The position numbers were made by a program, and so were the translations under genes. A model generated the notes under the pieces. That model did no database searches. It was not told the origin of the DNA and saw only the letters and a program-made list of their open reading frames with translations. Shown here in pieces: positions 53,961-64,000 of a stretch of DNA of 64,000 bases. The stretch comes from Areca catechu (taxonomy: Eukaryota > Streptophyta > Magnoliopsida > Arecales > Arecaceae). Numbering within the stretch: the stretch's first letter is position 1; the number at the start of each line of letters is the position of its first letter. The DNA lies in assembly GCA_021397845.1 (NCBI GenBank), contig CM038044.1, positions 62,781,851-62,845,850 on the forward strand, written 5' to 3'.

Positions 53961-54960
53961 CTGTTTGGTCGACTCGGTACCCTATCGGATCTCCTTAATG
54001 GTTCTTGCGTGGACTCTGGGTGTAAACTAATCATAACCAGTTATATGTTATCCCTTAAGCATGTTGGTTCCTTTACTTGTTGAACTTCACTAAGTTCAAT
54101 CTTAGTGGCTACAGTTCCTTCACTAAGGAACTCCTTTTCCAAAAAGATAGCCCTAAGACTAACAAACAACTTTTGTTTTTTAGCTAAGTAGAAGTAATAT
54201 CCCTTAGACTCTTTTGGATAGCCAACAAATAGGTATTGATCAAACTTAGGTCCAAGTTTATTCGTTCCCAAATGTTTTACATAAGCCAGGCAATCCCAGA
54301 CCCGAACGTGTGAGAGTGTCAGCTTACGTCCAGTCCATATCTCAAATGAGGTTTTGCTAATGGACTTACTCAGAGCCCTATTCAAAAGGTAACATGCTGA
54401 TTCCAAAGTATATCCCCAAAAGGATAACGGTAGAGAAGCAAAGCCCATCATGGACCGAACCATGTCTAACAGGGTTCGATTTCTCCTTTCAGACACTCCA
54501 TTTAACTGAGATGTCCACTAAAAGAGAGAATTCCATTCTCCTCAAGATATGTCAAAAACTCATCGAAAAGATATTCACCGTCTTGATCTAATCGAAGGGT
54601 TTTGTATACCTTCTAGTTTATTTTTTTACTTCTTTACGATATCATTTGAACATTTCAAATGATTCATATTTATGTCTCATCAAGAAGACATAACCATATC
54701 CCGAAAGGTCGTCTATAAACATAATGAAATAATTGTACCCACCTCTGGCACTAATATTCATGGGTCTGCATACATCAGTATATACCAGACTTAGAATCTC
54801 TTTGGCTCGTTCACCTTTTTCAGTAAAAGATGATTTTGTCATCTTACTAAGAAGACAGGACTCACAGGTTGGTAGTGAACCACTTTTACTAATCTCGAGG
54901 AGACCCTCACTTTTCAACCATTTATCCTGCTCTTGTTAATATGACCAGCCTACAATGCCA
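53961..54960 (-). pseudogene. integrase of - strand copia
   Basis: 54642-54917 has CESCLLSKMTKSSFTEKGER and YFIMFIDDLSGYGYVFLMRH (zinc module end and first catalytic region; the expected HTDVCGPM reads YTDVCRPM). A gap with stops covers the second Asp near 54580. 54041-54496 continues MSERRNRTLLDMVRSMMGFA and TNKLGPKFDQYLFVGYPKES, with Glu in the first motif. 53828-54034 is the Pro/Ser linker to RT. Confidence 0.85.
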
Positions 54961-56275
54961 TAGGTACGCATTGCTGATATTATCAATCCTAGGGCATTTG
55001 CTAGACATGTATACTACACTAATAGGTCATGATAGTACATAAATGCCATTGTTCATATGTCCATTCATCATAACAGAACCATTTCAAATGATTTTGCAAA
55101 TGTCATTATTTATTGATAGTTCATAACCATATATGGCCAATTGACCTATAGAAATGACATTCAAGTTGAAAGACGGACAATAATGACACTCATTCAAAAT
55201 GATTTTACAAGACTTGAAAACTAATTTGAGGACTCCTAATGCCAGGACTAGAACTTGGCTTCCATTTTTCACGTTCAAGAATCTCTCACCATCCTCGAAT
55301 CTTCTACTAACTTGAAGTCCCTACAAAGAATTGCAAATATGAATTGGACTTCCTATATCCAATATTCAGTTAGTAGTATCGTAGATAGAGAAACTACAAG
55401 GTGTTATCATATGAATACCTTGTCCAGCACCATCCTGCTGCTTTCTCTTCTTGGACCTGTTTGGGTCAAGGGATGCAATATAAAGAAAATAGTTCCTCTT
55501 CTAATAACCCTACTTCTTATAGAAGAAGCACTCCACTTGGCTCTTATCAACCTTCATCCTCTTGGCCTGATTGGGCCAGAAGCATTCGGCACCTTTTTCC
55601 CTTTATTCTTCTTTTTTCCTTTCTTGAAGGGATGATGCCCTGCCGAAGATCCTCCCACTAGATTTACCACCCCTTTGTTCAGTTGGTGGTCTTTCTCATA
55701 AGACTGCAATAACTCCAATAGACCGTGGTAGTTAATTGCAGGCTTATTCATTCTAAAGTGATCAAGAAAGTCTAGATAGAAAGAGAGCAGGGAATTCAGA
55801 ATCGTATCTTTCCCGGGCTATTCATGTAAGGGACATCCGAGCTTGCCCAGGCGCTCAATCATCTCATCATATACAATACATGATCAGTGACTAAGGACCC
55901 ATCACGCATCCATGTGTTGTAAATAGCATAGGAGACCCTGTACCTTTCAACATCATCTGGTAAGCTGAAGGACTCCTTCAATCTTTGAAGGATTTCCTCC
56001 AACTAGGCTTCTTCAAATTTGCAATTGAACTCATCATTCATTGCTGCCAACATAATGCATCGGACAGTGGTCCTGTCGGAAAGTCACTTCTGATAAGTAT
56101 CTCTGATCGAACCCCGAGCATTGGGAGCAGGGGTTTTAGGTGTCAGATCCGATATCGCATACAAAATCCGTTCATGCTCTAGAACAATCCTGAGCCTTCG
56201 ATACCAGCTATCGAAGTTGGGACCCTTAAGCTTCTCGTTATCGAGAAGAGACCGGAGCGACAGGTTGGAAGACAT
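54961..56275 (-). pseudogene. gag and protease region of - strand copia
   Basis: Gag starts at 56275, MSSNLSLRSLLDNEKLKGPN then FDSWYRRLRIVLEHERILYA, the usual copia gag opening. Further pieces are 55554-55751 (YHGLLELLQSYEKDHQLNKG, basic KKGKKKNKGKK tail) and 55084-55278 (CHYCPSFNLNVISIGQLAIY, the segment between protease and integrase). The protease active site itself is not readable. Intervening stretches are riddled with stops. Confidence 0.8.
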
Positions 56276-58088
56276 CTGAAAGGAAAACCAAAACTTATTA
56301 GTGTATATGATTTATTAATCTAAAGACATGGACTTTAGTCTAAAGGCCTTCCCACTATTTTGTTCAGACTAGTAGCCTCAACCTTCAATTTGAGGAATCA
56401 CTTTAATTCCTTAGTGGATACAAGAACCCAATAGACAACACATGAGCTCAACTTTGGCCAACTCAGTCATGCATATCTAAAGGTAGGTTCTTCAACCAAT
56501 TACTTCTCCAAGTAATTTCTAGTATTTAGGTCTTGCCCTAAGGTGCACTTCAATCGGCCTTTAGACCTCCTATTGAAGGTCCTGGTTAGGTCCAACCATT
56601 AACATGATAAAATTCAATGCTTCTAATTAACGAATAGTCAAGCCCGACTTTGGCCAGCCCACCTGACTACCGTTATGAGAGTCGCACTGAGCCATCATAT
56701 TAGGAACAGTAATTTCAATAGCCCGATGAACACTCGATCTTTGGATCTACCGATGAACACCCAACTATTAGACCCATTACCTCACGTAATGGGAGGCTAA
56801 GACTCGATTATCCCCATAACTTCATCTTTTTATGACCCTAATAATTTAGAGGGTTTAATTTTAATGTGACAGAAGAAGAGATAAGAAGACATGGATCAAC
56901 CTCCCACTGACCACATCAGTTATCAAGGAGGGTTACACATAACTAATGATACATGAATACTTAAAATCAGTCAAGATTGATTAACCTTGGGTGACATGGG
57001 TTAACACGAGTCAGTGAGCTATCCAGTCAATTTTGATCGACCATATTGGCCAGGTAAGTGAGATCATGGGTTGGATTCCGCCATTAACTTTCTTGCCTTA
57101 GACACCAACCGAGTTGGCCAGGTAAGAGGTTCCAAAGAACCAAGATCAAACTGCCAAACTTATCTTGGACACCAATTGGTTTATCAGACTCGATTAGACT
57201 AGCCTAAAGACTTGGGCTATCCACTGAGCCACAAATTAGGTCCATTTAGATTTATGGACTAATCAATCTAACTATTAGAGAGATCTATAGAGAAGAAATC
57301 CTAACTCAATATTTGATTAGATTAGTTCTCTACGTAGTCTAATGCATCTAAACTTAGGTCAAACCCAATTAAGGACCTAATTAATGGAAGCTAACCCATG
57401 ACCCTTGAGGTTTATTGAAATAACTTAAAATCTTTGAATCATATTCCTAGAGTTTTTTATCATTCAAGGTAACTTAATTATCAATTAAGTTTAATAGCCT
57501 TTATAAATTAAAATAATTTTAATTTATAATGTAAAACAATTTTACAATGAATCAAAATTTGAATTCATTATTTTACTACATTCTCAGGTCAAGTGTCGAC
57601 ACTATGCACTCATGAGTCGACTCAAGTGTCGACACTTTGCACTCATGAGTTGACTCAAGACCTGAGACAGAGAGTTAACAGAAAGTCATATTTTCTATAT
57701 GCACGCATGAGTCGACTCAAGAGTCAACAGTTAGGTCGACTCAAGGCCTGTCATAAAGGCAAAACAACGATTTCAAATCCAAAGTTTTTTTTTTAACTTT
57801 TAATCAAAACCAATCAAAACAAAAACTCTTATATCTCATCTAAATTTGTTTTATGATCATAATATTAGATTAAAACATTTTTATCTATATTTTCTTTTTT
57901 TTTCTTCTTTATGAGTCAATAACAAGCGGCCCCTACATGCCATAAGAGACCCCATTGAATGGGAAGAGAGGGTCTTGCAGCCCTACTTCTCTCCTATGAT
58001 TGGATGACCACGGTGAAGCACTCAATCCAAGTACTTTAAAAGAAAACTATGATGTTAAAGCATGCTAGCATTATTATACTACGAAGAA
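56276..58088 (-). other. untranslated leader of - strand copia
   Basis: 1.8 kb between primer site and gag without coding frames. 57590-57745 holds a cluster of GTGTCGACAC and GAGTCGACTC palindromes. AT-rich tracts occur at 57440-57560 and 57780-57900. Confidence 0.55.
57590..57745 (-). repeat. cluster of GTCGAC palindromes in copia leader
   Basis: AAGTGTCGACACT occurs twice and ATGAGTCGACTCAAG-type sites twice, with near-copies ATGAGTTGACTCAAG and AGGTCGACTCAAGG, over 155 bp. Similar palindromes are in this family's LTRs. Confidence 0.75.
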
Positions 58089-58104
58089 CCTGGCTCCGAT
58101 ACTA
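58089..58104 (-). other. primer binding site of - strand copia
   Basis: On the - strand AGTATCGGAGCCAGG starts two to three bases after the 5' LTR; it is TGGTATCAGAGCCAGG with two changes. Confidence 0.8.
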
Positions 58105-58105
58105 T

Positions 58106-59991
58106 TGAAGGGAAAGCAAAATGAGCATGCATGGAAGAAAAAATATATTTTAAAATAATTTTAAAATAAGCACAGTGGAAGGCTTGTTAGATCAATCAAA
58201 ACGATCTACCAATCTACCTACAACAGGAACAAGTATGATAATGTAGCATGCAAAAGATATCATAAATAGAAAAAGAACCAAAAGGTTTAAGGATACCTTA
58301 CCGTTATACCTTAAGGAGGAGGTTGTGAAAAGCCATCGAGCCACATACGTGTCTGGCCTCTATGGATAGTTCACACCAGGGCTCAATTCTGATTAACTCC
58401 CTTGGAGTGCTAGCTCCTTGGGATCCTTAAAGCCGATCTACTTCTTCTTAGAAGACAAGGAGGAGAGGTAGAACCCTTCCTAACTAGCTCTCTTCCCAAG
58501 ACCTAGCTTGAGTGCTAGGTAGTCACACACCCAAAATCCTAGTCCTCCCAAGCACCTTTTCTTTTCCCTCTTAGAATTTTAGCAATCTCATTCAATAAGA
58601 AAAACTCTTCAATCAACCAGCAGCCCCTAAAAAAAACCTTATTTATAGAGGCAGCCATGAGAGGGAGAAAGAGGAAGGAGGAGTGATTGGAGGAGAAGGT
58701 CATGGGCCATACTAAATTGGCTCTAAGATAAGAATAACCATCATTCCATGAAAGCTTGGAGCCAAAACTAGCAAAAATTTGAAATTCAAATTAAGGTCAA
58801 AACCTTCCAAAGAATGACCACCATTCCATGAAGGCTTGGAGCCAAAACCAACTAGAATTTGAAATTCGAATTAAGGTCAAAACTTTCCAAAAATTCTTTC
58901 TAGAATTTTTACTCATCACAGCCAAGTGTCGACACTTCCAAGTGTCGACACTTGCAAGTGTTGATACTTCTAAGTGTCGATACTTGGAAGTGTCAACCCT
59001 TGGAACATGGTCAATCATATTGACCTCCAATGATGGAAAACGATTCTCAATCATCAATCAGCCTTAAGATCAAATAGAAACTCCTATGGTGTGTGACCCC
59101 ATAGGTTCGAATACTAAGCCAGTAGCACTGGAACACTTTCAGTACCAATCAAAATCATCATCTAGCAATGATACCCGATGTCCAGATAGGTCAAAGATTG
59201 CAGAGCAACTTTCTGGAACCTCTGAAATATGGTTACCGCATAATTCATCCCTTTGACCTTATAATGCTCGGGATATCCTAGGATTTGACTACCAACCCCA
59301 GCCTGCTGGTACATCCAAATCATGTCTCAACCTTACAAGTTCTATGAGTCCTCACAAGAACTACCCTAGCCAAGATTTTACTAAATTGAGACATAGTGAG
59401 TCATTCATTCCAAACCATTTGGAGGGATCAATCCCATCTTGATCCACTACTGCTTTACAAGTACTTGACTGTACCCAAAATCTTTCATCATTGGATTAGA
59501 AATCCAGGTAGTCCGGTACCAAAGTATAGTGATTTGCTTGCAAGCTACCATAGTAATCTCAGGTCTAAGGGACATATATACCCATATCCCTTCGTGAGCA
59601 ATCCTTTGGCAGAAGGGAGCTCTGCAGTTGGTCACGTTCAGTGAGATGTCATACATTTCACCTGTATGTCACATCAGTATCTCTATACTCCTTGGTTAAG
59701 AGGATATCCAATAAATGTGACATACAACAACCTACACTCAATACATCGCCATCTTATAACAATGTATCCTTTGGTTATGAACCAGTTTAAGAACTACTCG
59801 ATATATCCTCTCTATATCAAATATAATATAGTTCTAAGGACTCCATCACACAAGAGTTCTTTTCAAGAAAATGCATATATAATGAACAGCCAAAAGAATA
59901 ATTTTTATTCATTAAGAAATTCATATACAATTACAAAATAATACAATCGTCTACAGTTTAGATGATTGGCTTTGGGACCCAATTCCCAACA
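58106..59991 (-). repeat. 5' LTR of - strand copia
   Basis: 1886 bp; on the - strand TGTTGGGAATTGGGTCCC to CCCTTCA. It is slightly longer than the 3' copy, in part from an extra set of GTGTCGACAC repeats (58923-58998 against 51298-51340). Confidence 0.92.
58923..58998 (-). repeat. AAGTGTCGACACTT palindrome array in 5' LTR
   Basis: Five consecutive AAGTGTCGACACTT-like units, the first two exact (58923-58936 and 58939-58952) and later ones with one or two changes. The 3' LTR has fewer units, so copy number has changed since insertion. Confidence 0.82.
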
Positions 59992-59996
59992 GGACT

Positions 59997-60863
59997 TTAT
60001 TAGATGTATGCCCTATAAACCAATCTGGCTGTCACATTTTTAATTCTAGGACATAAAATTATATTTAATATTCTAATTTGGATAATTTTTCTATACATGT
60101 GTCCATATATCATCCAAAGAATTAATAGATAGTGACATATTTTCAAGAATTGAAAATTTGAGACACATGTCATTATAGATTAATTCTTAAATACTCTCGA
60201 TCATAGGATATCATGGGGATGGTAATTTATCCAATTTGATCGGTGCACCGATCACTTTTCTTTGGATAGATGAGTCTAAGTCTACAATATGAGGACACTA
60301 GAATAAAAGTACAAGTGGTCATTAGAGAATAACGGTATTGAGTGTGACCATCATGAAAAATTATATGGATGTCTACTCACTCATCAGTGACATTCTCAAT
60401 ACTATTATTATATAAGTGGTTCTTTGACCTGTGGTGCCTTGACCACTCATAGTGGAGTTGCTGTAGTTTGATAACATAAAATATTAGCCCTGGCTATTTT
60501 GGATCTTATGATATTCATTAGCTATAGTAGGTTCACTATAGAAGTGGAAGTACACTTATGGGGATCTATCGATCTTAGTAGTTAAGGTACAGTCCTATAC
60601 AATTTAAGAAGCTAAGTCCGAAAATTAATGGTCATGGTAGGTGAAGAATGGAAAAGAGTTTTTATGAGTTTCACCATTAGTTTCACATTGGACTTAGGCC
60701 AATTAAATCTAGCATGTGACAAAAACTTAAGATTTGGCGAGTTTCTAAGAACTGCATCTTATTAGGACTCTCGATAGAAGAACTTAATTATATAGTAATT
60801 ATACCTAGAGACTCATTCTTCTTTCTACTAGGTTCTACTACATATTACTAAGCATCACTGGTG
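59997..60863 (+). repeat. putative LTR of an unidentified copia-like element, first part
   Basis: It opens TTAGATGTATGCCCTATAAA, which resembles the start of known plant copia LTRs (TGTTAGATGTATGCCC type, from memory of the family and not verified). It contains no coding frame. Its continuation lies beyond the LTR at 60864. Confidence 0.4.
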
Positions 60864-61730
60864 TGATGAGGGACAGAGATCGGGGTTGGATCGCTGGTGA
60901 GCTAAGAAGTCATCAGGGGATTAGGTTTTATTTGGAAGAAGAAAGAAGAGGGCGAAGGGTTTAGAAAGATAACTGTGATTCACATAGATTTTCCTAGAAG
61001 GACGAGCACATAGCAAAGGGGCTCACATAGATGCCCTAGGGATCACACAGATATCCTGAAAAGAGGAGAAAAGGGATCACACAGATACCCTTAGGAACAA
61101 TAGGGATCACACATATACCCTAGGGATCACATAGATACCCTTCACACAGAACAATAGGGATCACATAGATACCCTGAAAAGAGGGGGAAAGGGATCATAC
61201 AGATACCCTTAGGAACAATAAGGATCACACAGATACCCTAGGGATCACACAGAAATCCTTCACACAGAACAATAGGGATCACATAGATATCATGGGATCA
61301 CACAGATCCTTCACACAAAACTCAAGAAATTTTATTCATCCATCACATTCAAAATACAAGAGGGGGTGGGGTATTATAGATTCACCCCAGGGTACATGAC
61401 TTGAGGGCTAAGAAATCATAACTTATGGACCAAGAAACCCTAGTGGACCTGGTCAATAGTGGACTTTTATCTTGGATTGGAGCTCTCTCTTGTGGGCTTG
61501 GAGGCATGTAAAGGTCCAGGTGCATGGAATCCAATTCTGATTGGGGAGGGCCTAGTGAATCTCTGGGTCTACTTTCTTCCTCTTGGATCTTGACATGAAT
61601 GAAAATTACAAGACTCGATCTAACTCACTTGATTGGACTAAAAATAACTAGACTCGACTAAATGGACTTAACTGGACTCAAAATAAAATATACTAGACTC
61701 TCGGATCCACGAGGATCATTTTGGATCAAC
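60864..61730 (-). repeat. solo or truncated LTR of the non-autonomous gypsy-like family
   Basis: On the + strand it begins TGATGAGGGACAGAG and continues GGATCGCTGGTGAGC..AGTCATCAGGGGATTAGG, matching the low ends of the mini element LTRs, while ATAGATTCACCCCAGGGTAC at 61376-61395 matches the LTR of the 38375 element in reverse. So it combines features of both. 61015-61315 is a local array of GGGATCACACAGATACCCT words. The high end is unclear (61719-61740), and no clean target duplication was found. Confidence 0.7.
61015..61315 (-). repeat. tandem GGGATCACACAGATACCCT array
   Basis: About ten copies of the 19-bp word with spacers TAGGAACAAT and TTCACACAGAACAATA form larger units near 105 bp (61044-61150 against 61155-61260). 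It lies in the transcribed part of the LTR. The mini element LTR has only two or three such words. Confidence 0.82.
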
Positions 61731-62776
61731 GATCCTTGATGGGGTGAGCTGGAATTATTCTGATCTATTGAAAGAGTTCAATGATACTTGATAAAGATCA
61801 TGGTATGTCTCACTACCAAATAAAATAGAACCTGAGGGGTCATACACAATAGAAGCTTGACCTAATCACATGGTTGGATAAAAATATGTTAAAGTTACAT
61901 ATTGAGAACTAGCTAATTTTGGCATCTACTAATTTTGGCACCTGCTATCGGTACTACTTTTTTTGGCATTTGCTATTTTTCGCATCTACTAATTATTAGC
62001 ATAAGAGACATCATTGCAAGAGTTGCAATGCAATTGGGCTTATTAGGTTTACTAATTCAAGTTCAATATGAATTCTAGTCCTAATTGGATTAAGGTTGAC
62101 AACTTTCCAAATTCAGTCGAATCAAGTTTGAATTGGATTCCAAATTGATCCAAATTAAGCCAGGAAGCCAGAGTCCCAGTCTACTTGGACTCTCTTACCT
62201 TTCTTTCCATTTTGGCATCAAATAGTGAAGAACTTTAGTGCCCCTCTTATTTTTGTGCATGAGAAATTTTTTGGTTGCCAAAAGTTGGTGCTAACTCTCC
62301 TTCTATCGGGGAGTCTCTCTCTTCGAATAAGATTAGACTCTTATCTAATTTGAATTTGATTCACATTAGATTAAAGTTTTGATTTTATCAAATTTTTAAT
62401 TGGTTATGGCATGGGATAATTTTATGTGACAAAATTAGATGGGAGAAGTTCATTAGCATATGAAAGGAAAAGGGCTTCTTTCTTACCACAAATATCATAT
62501 TACTCCACACCAATTTGAGTTGTCCTTGTTGTTTTGAATTCAATTCTAGATTGACTTTAAGAGGGCATGGAGTTCCAAGGGGACATGAACAATTTTGTGG
62601 AACAAAATATTAGAAGATGTGGATGGCATTAGGAAAGTGAGATATATCTCATTCTTCTTACTTACTGCATGATCTTGCTCCTCCCCTTTCTTCTTTCTTC
62701 CATCAATTCCATATGCTAAAAACCAGAGAAAAGATAAAAAATAGAGAGGAAAAAAATGTTTTTATCCTAAACATGC
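61731..62776 (+). other. AT-rich sequence, probably the rest of the copia-like LTR
   Basis: No coding frame. Phrases such as TTTGGCATCTACTAATTTTGGC recur with small changes at 61918-61990, and TCCCAGTCTACTTGGACTCT resembles the style of the large copia LTR. Assignment is by position only. Confidence 0.3.
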
Positions 62777-64000
62777 TGATGCAGGATGGGCTAGCTATCC
62801 TAGATCTAAAGACCCACTATTGAGATTAGTGAATAAAAATTAAATAAGCAATTAGAATAAATAATAGCATATATAAAAAGCAAGCAAGAATTAAGCTAAT
62901 TGGCTTAAGATTAAGGTCCAATCTAGGAAGTGACTCGATCGGCATGCACAGTTAAATATTTCAAGTACTTGGATCATTGGTAATTAAGGAATGACTGACT
63001 GTTAGGCTAGGTTTATTCAATTCAATTAATTCGAATCTAAAATAAATAAAGTGGGTGCTAAAAATAAAATTACCGATAAAGACTTTTAAAAACCTAAACA
63101 AAATCATGAATAGGTCTCACCAAGCACGGGATGTCACGATTCCTGGATGATGGAGATCGATCCAGAGGTGGTCAAAATGTCCAGCCAATGATTCATAAGC
63201 AAAACAAGAGGAGTCATTCGATCTGGATCACCAAAACATAACGAGGTTAGCTACAACACATATATAACCAATCCCAAGTAAAAAATTGATCCAAGTCGGT
63301 CCAAAGTAGCCCAAACATAGAAGTCAACAGAGATTATTGGATCTACTCTGAAAAGCATTCAGGGATAGCAGTGCACGATAGAGGGCTTTGGGTGGTGACC
63401 ATGGATGAAGGGAAAGGCTTGCCGGTGATCATAGAGGAGGATGGCATCAGGGTGAAATCACCGGTGGGATGGGTGGCACGGATGCATGATCGACAGATGG
63501 CACGGCAACATAGGTGATGCAGTGGGATCCGTCGAGATTGTGTGCATGGGCATGGTCATCCTCTGCATGTGCGGTGGCCAGGAGAACAATTTTGGGTAGA
63601 AGATGGAGACGACATTCATGGTAGAAGGGAAAAGGTAGGAGTTGGCGATGGCATCTGAGGTAAAAGGGGAAGGAGAGGACGGCGGATGGGGCTTTGTTTT
63701 TTTTTGAGTCTAAGGAGGGAGAAGATGATGGACGGTGGATGGGGTCGCAAGCGAGTGGTTGCCGACATCGAAGGAGCTAGGGAAGGCCTCAAGCGATGGA
63801 TCATAAGGAAGGCGACGAGCGGAGCCGAGGGCCATGGGTGATGGGGTACGGCAGAGAAGAGGAGGTGGGTCTCCGGGCATTGTGGTGCACTCGGCTTAGG
63901 GCAGGCACTTGTCGGTGTTGGGGTATCGAGTTGGAGCTTCCGAATAAGAGGATGAAGGAGGCTACGAGCAATGGGGTCAGCTGTGGCAGAGGAGAGGTGG
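62777..64000 (-). other. possible further gypsy-type LTR, cut by window end
   Basis: It begins TGATGCAGGATGGG, like the low end of the - strand gypsy LTRs at 5766 and 9209 (TGATGCAA). The layout is also similar, with an AT-rich first 350 bp followed by a GC-richer part. The part from 63380 on is rich in GGTG/GATGG words. The 62-residue Pro/Ser/Leu-rich frame on the - strand at 63616-63804 is low complexity and not called a gene. Confidence 0.3.

Larger units (their letters stand above)
50472..59991 (-). mobile_element. Ty1/copia retrotransposon, 9.5 kb, complete termini, decayed coding region
   Basis: Perfect target duplications GGACT lie at 50467-50471 and 59992-59996. On the - strand: 5' LTR 59991-58106, primer site, 1.8-kb leader, gag from 56275, protease, integrase, RT, RNase H, purine tract, 3' LTR 52321-50472. 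Every coding region has multiple stops and frameshifts. The solo LTR at 36003-38074 belongs to the same family. The lineage within copia is not assigned. Confidence 0.93.

Noticed and set aside
63616..63804. Small host gene
   Set aside because: The predicted peptide is low complexity (Pro/Ser/Leu) in a probable LTR, with no conserved motif.
1..64000. tRNA or rRNA genes
   Set aside because: The only tRNA-related signals found are primer binding sites complementary to the tRNA 3' end. No cloverleaf or rRNA-like segment was noticed on reading; a covariance-model scan was not possible here.

Overview
This window is repeat-rich plant nuclear DNA. Nearly every base that can be interpreted belongs to an LTR retrotransposon, either Ty3/gypsy or Ty1/copia, and most coding segments are broken by stops and frameshifts. 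I see no intact host gene, tRNA or rRNA. An angiosperm host is indicated by chromodomain gypsy elements, a Tat-lineage gypsy element with a second RNase H and an antisense accessory ORF, copia LTRs of 1.8-2.6 kb, initiator-Met-tRNA-type primer sites (TGGTATCAGAGC), and a captured plant-type importin-5 fragment. I cannot name the species.

Layout. 1-5684: chromodomain gypsy element on the + strand, cut by the window edge, with most of pol deleted. 5766-7250: related LTR on the - strand. 7248-9208: fragment of a Tat-type gypsy element (integrase plus a 31-bp tandem array). 9209-15198: chromodomain gypsy element on the - strand lacking its 5' end (gag, protease, RT, RNase H, integrase, chromodomain, 3' LTR). 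15198-45159: one Tat-lineage element on the - strand, about 11.7 kb before it was inflated to 30 kb by insertions. These are a 12.05-kb copia element (22427-34480), a solo copia LTR (36003-38074) and a 4.1-kb non-autonomous element (38375-42484). The copia element itself holds a 1.9-kb element with inverted termini (29117-31008), and the non-autonomous one holds a 1.6-kb mini LTR element (39461-41097). 45160-50151: 5'-truncated sister copy of the large copia. 50472-59991: a structurally complete but decayed copia on the - strand with target duplication GGACT. 59997-64000: fragments of further LTRs.

Target-site duplications and reading frames that resume on either side give the order of events. 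The sister copia was hit by the Tat element. The Tat element was then hit by the large copia, the solo-LTR family and the non-autonomous element. These were hit in turn by the inverted-terminus element and the mini element. The mini element has almost identical LTRs and is the youngest insertion seen.

Most notable points: the 4.1-kb element carries two importin-5 (karyopherin beta) fragments in swapped order. It and the mini element share LTR ends, the primer site and the sequence before the polypurine tract with the chromodomain elements, which suggests they were mobilised by them. The 1.9-kb element has a clean 5-bp target duplication but its LTR-like ends face each other. The Tat element carries an antisense, apparently intron-containing ORF for a Transposase_28-type coiled-coil protein. 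I saw no defence, biosynthetic or other non-transposon system.
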